Shown piece after piece: positions 62,025 to 64,000 of a stretch of 64,000 nucleotides of DNA. The stretch covers positions 1,263,501-1,327,500 of the forward strand of contig NZ_JQNJ01000001.1 in NCBI RefSeq assembly GCF_000745185.1. The letters run 5' to 3'. The position numbers and the translations under genes were made by a program. The notes beneath the pieces were generated by a model. That model was not told where the DNA came from, did no database searches, and saw only the letters and a list, made by a program, of their open reading frames with translations. How positions within the stretch are numbered: position 1 is the first letter of the stretch; each line of letters begins with the position of its first letter. This DNA is from Muricauda sp. MAR_2010_75. GTDB taxonomy: Bacteria; Bacteroidota; Bacteroidia; Flavobacteriales; Flavobacteriaceae.

Positions 62025-63377
62025 TTAATCTTGATATTTAGGATCCATTTTAAACCCTTCCATGAATTTGGTGGTGTAATTCCCCGCCAAATAATCTGGG
62101 TGGTCCATTAATTGTCTGTGGAACGGAATTGTGGTCTTTACGCCTTCAATCACAAACTCATCCAGTGCCCTTCGCATTTTGTTGATGGCCTCCTCCCTGG
62201 TTTGGGCGGTGGTGATCAACTTCGCGATCATCGAGTCATAGTTTGGCGGGATCATGTAACCACTGTACACGTGCGTGTCCAAACGAACCCCGTGGCCTCC
62301 TGGTGTATGCAATGTTGTTATTTTTCCGGGAGAAGGCCTAAAATCGTTATACGGATCTTCCGCATTGATTCGGCATTCAATGGAGTGCAATTTTGGATAG
62401 TAATTCTTTCCTGAAATGGGCACACCTCCGGCCACTAAAATCTGCTCACGGATCAAATCATAATCCACAACCTGTTCGGTAATGGGATGCTCCACCTGAA
62501 TACGGGTGTTCATTTCCATAAAGTAGAAGTTTCGGTGTTTATCCACCAGAAACTCCACAGTTCCTGCGCCTTCATATTTTATATATTCAGCCGCTTTTAC
62601 AGCTGCATTACCCATATCTTCCCGTAGGGAATCCGTCATAAACGGCGATGGGGTCTCCTCAGTCAATTTTTGGTGTCTACGCTGTACGGAGCAGTCTCTT
62701 TCGGACAGGTGGCAAGCCTTCCCATATTGGTCTCCAACCACTTGGATTTCAATATGTCTGGGCTCTTCAATGAGTTTTTCCATGTACATTCCACCATTGC
62801 CAAATGCCGCAGTGGCCTCTTTGACAGCGCTTTCAAAATTCTTTTCCATTTCCTCCTCGGACCAAATGGCACGCATTCCTTTTCCACCACCACCTGCAGT
62901 AGCCTTGATCATCACGGGATATCCCATTTTTTTGGCTTCTTTCCTGGCATGGTCCACATCTTTCAACAAACCATCCGAACCGGGAACCGTGGGTACACCT
63001 GCTTTTTTCATGGTTTCCTTGGCCGTTGCCTTGTCTCCCATTTTTTCAATCTGCTCACCCGAAGCACCAATGAACTTAATATCGTGCTCTGCACAAATCT
63101 TGGAAAATTTGGCGTTTTCGGAAAGAAATCCATAGCCTGGGTGAATTCCATCGGCATTGGTAATCTCTGCCGCAGCGATGATGTTGGGTATCTTTAAATA
63201 GGATTCCTGACTTGGTGCCGGACCAATACAAACAGCCTCGTCCGCAAACCGCACATGAAGGCTTTCCTCATCGGCTTTGGAATAGACGGCCACCGTTTTG
63301 ATGCCCATTTCCTTACAGGTACGTATAATGCGAAGCGCAATCTCGCCCCTATTTGCAATTAATATCTTTTTAAACAT
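62025..63377 (-). CDS. accC: Acetyl-CoA carboxylase biotin carboxylase subunit
   Basis: The 450-residue protein carboxylates the biotin on AccB with bicarbonate and ATP in fatty acid synthesis. It opens [20 protein letters not shown] and has the ATP-grasp glycine loop [13 protein letters not shown] near residue 158, [23 protein letters not shown] and the active-site [14 protein letters not shown]. The start at 63377 is preferred to one nine bases upstream. It follows accB after an 89-base gap rich in AAATTTTAAA words. Confidence 0.95.
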   Translation of the reverse strand: MFKKILIANRGEIALRIIRTCKEMGIKTVAVYSKADEESLHVRFADEAVCIGPAPSQESYLKIPNIIAAAEITNADGIHPGYGFLSENAKFSKICAEHDIKFIGASGEQIEKMGDKATAKETMKKAGVPTVPGSDGLLKDVDHARKEAKKMGYPVMIKATAGGGGKGMRAIWSEEEMEKNFESAVKEATAAFGNGGMYMEKLIEEPRHIEIQVVGDQYGKACHLSERDCSVQRRHQKLTEETPSPFMTDSLREDMGNAAVKAAEYIKYEGAGTVEFLVDKHRNFYFMEMNTRIQVEHPITEQVVDYDLIREQILVAGGVPISGKNYYPKLHSIECRINAEDPYNDFRPSPGKITTLHTPGGHGVRLDTHVYSGYMIPPNYDSMIAKLITTAQTREEAINKMRRALDEFVIEGVKTTIPFHRQLMDHPDYLAGNYTTKFMEGFKMDPKYQD

Positions 63378-63466
63378 AGAATACAATTTTAAAATCTGGA
63401 TTCTAAATTTTAAATGGTTTTAAACAACTAGCAATTAGTCACTTAAAATTTAGCATTTAAAATTAT

Positions 63467-63961
63467 CTATGATGGGTCTACCAAAAACAAAGGTTGGTCA
63501 AATTCAACTGGAGAAGAATCTTCAACCAAAACTTTTACGATTTTACCAGAAACTTCAGATTCAATATCGTTGAAAAGTTTCATCGCTTCGATCACACAAA
63601 GCACATCACCTTGGCTCACAGTGGAACCTACTTCAACAAACGGTGGTTTGTCTGGAGATGGTTTTCTATAGAATGTTCCTATGATGGGTGATTTTATTGT
63701 GATGTACTTGGAGTCATCGGATTTTGATGCGGAGTCTGTCTTGGTTGCTTCAGGTGCTTGGGCGGCAGGTGTTTGGGTTGCCGGAGGTGCAGACTGAGCC
63801 TGGGGAACAGGTATTTGCTGTACAATCGTTGTTTCTGGTGAGCTAGAACTGGTGCTGCCCGTTCGGATAGTGATCTTGAGGTCTTCCATCTCCAATTTCA
63901 CCTCGCTGGCGCCCGATTTGGCGACAAACTTGATCAAACTTTGAATTTCCTTAATGTCCAT
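63467..63961 (-). CDS. accB: Biotin carboxyl carrier protein of acetyl-CoA carboxylase
   Basis: The 164-residue protein has an N-terminal region (MDIKEIQSLIKFVAKSGASE), a Pro/Ala/Gln-rich linker at about residues 45-80, and a biotinyl domain with VIEAMKLFNDIESEVSGK, where Lys of EAMK is biotinylated, and the thumb-like SDDSKYITIKSPIIGTFYR. It carries carboxybiotin to the carboxyltransferase. The ATG is 39 bases from the right edge of the window; the upstream gene, commonly fabH in this family, is outside. Confidence 0.94.
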   Translation of the reverse strand: MDIKEIQSLIKFVAKSGASEVKLEMEDLKITIRTGSTSSSSPETTIVQQIPVPQAQSAPPATQTPAAQAPEATKTDSASKSDDSKYITIKSPIIGTFYRKPSPDKPPFVEVGSTVSQGDVLCVIEAMKLFNDIESEVSGKIVKVLVEDSSPVEFDQPLFLVDPS

Positions 63962-64000
63962 GGAATATAATTTAGTTAGTAGTGTGCTATTTTGAATTAT

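Overview
The window reads as chromosomal DNA of a marine-type Flavobacteriaceae bacterium (Bacteroidota). The evidence is promoters of the Bacteroidota type (TTTG-N19-TAnnTTTG), an OmpA with thrombospondin type-3 repeats, a 632-residue PurF relative, AddA/AddB-like recombination genes, tandem 800-residue FtsX-type permeases and a RecJ/Tdk/Alr/Asd/AccBC housekeeping set. The protein sequences look closest to Allomuricauda/Maribacter-like genera, but the genus cannot be fixed by eye. There is no prophage, CRISPR array, complete insertion sequence or rRNA.

Layout. 1-4387: purN-rnhA, a PfkB kinase and the PurF-like enzyme. 4388-5072: three consecutive small-RNA units, each with its own promoter and terminator. 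5073-15108: sodA, an addA-like helicase-nuclease, kbl, ompA, an addB-like nuclease and an SDR gene. 15109-15788: an intact tRNA-Ala(GGC) next to a tRNA copy split by a GIY-YIG nuclease pseudogene. 15789-21985: a stress protein, a GNAT gene, an inserted epimerase bracketed by a duplicated GNAT/MATE junction, a MATE exporter, an enoyl-CoA hydratase behind a heptamer array, a RelE-type toxin-antitoxin pair and lpxH. 21982-36788: mostly housekeeping (recJ, rsmI, tdk, alr, mscL, asd, arfB), plus a four-helix-bundle gene between inverted repeats.

36805-60793 is the most striking block. An NtrC-type regulator and a histidine kinase without a sizeable extracellular domain diverge from a roughly 21 kb operon: TolC-like outer membrane protein, HlyD-like adaptor, ABC ATPase, seven successive paralogous permeases of about 800 residues, and a second ABC ATPase. 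A sigma-54-type promoter and a distal inverted repeat lie in the divergent gap, so the regulator probably drives the export operon. 60871-63961 returns to housekeeping with an FAD oxidoreductase and accC/accB.

The main candidates for undescribed biology are the triple small-RNA array, the seven-permease exporter with its two-component system, the GIY-YIG/tRNA element, the epimerase insertion scar, and the four-helix-bundle gene within inverted repeats.
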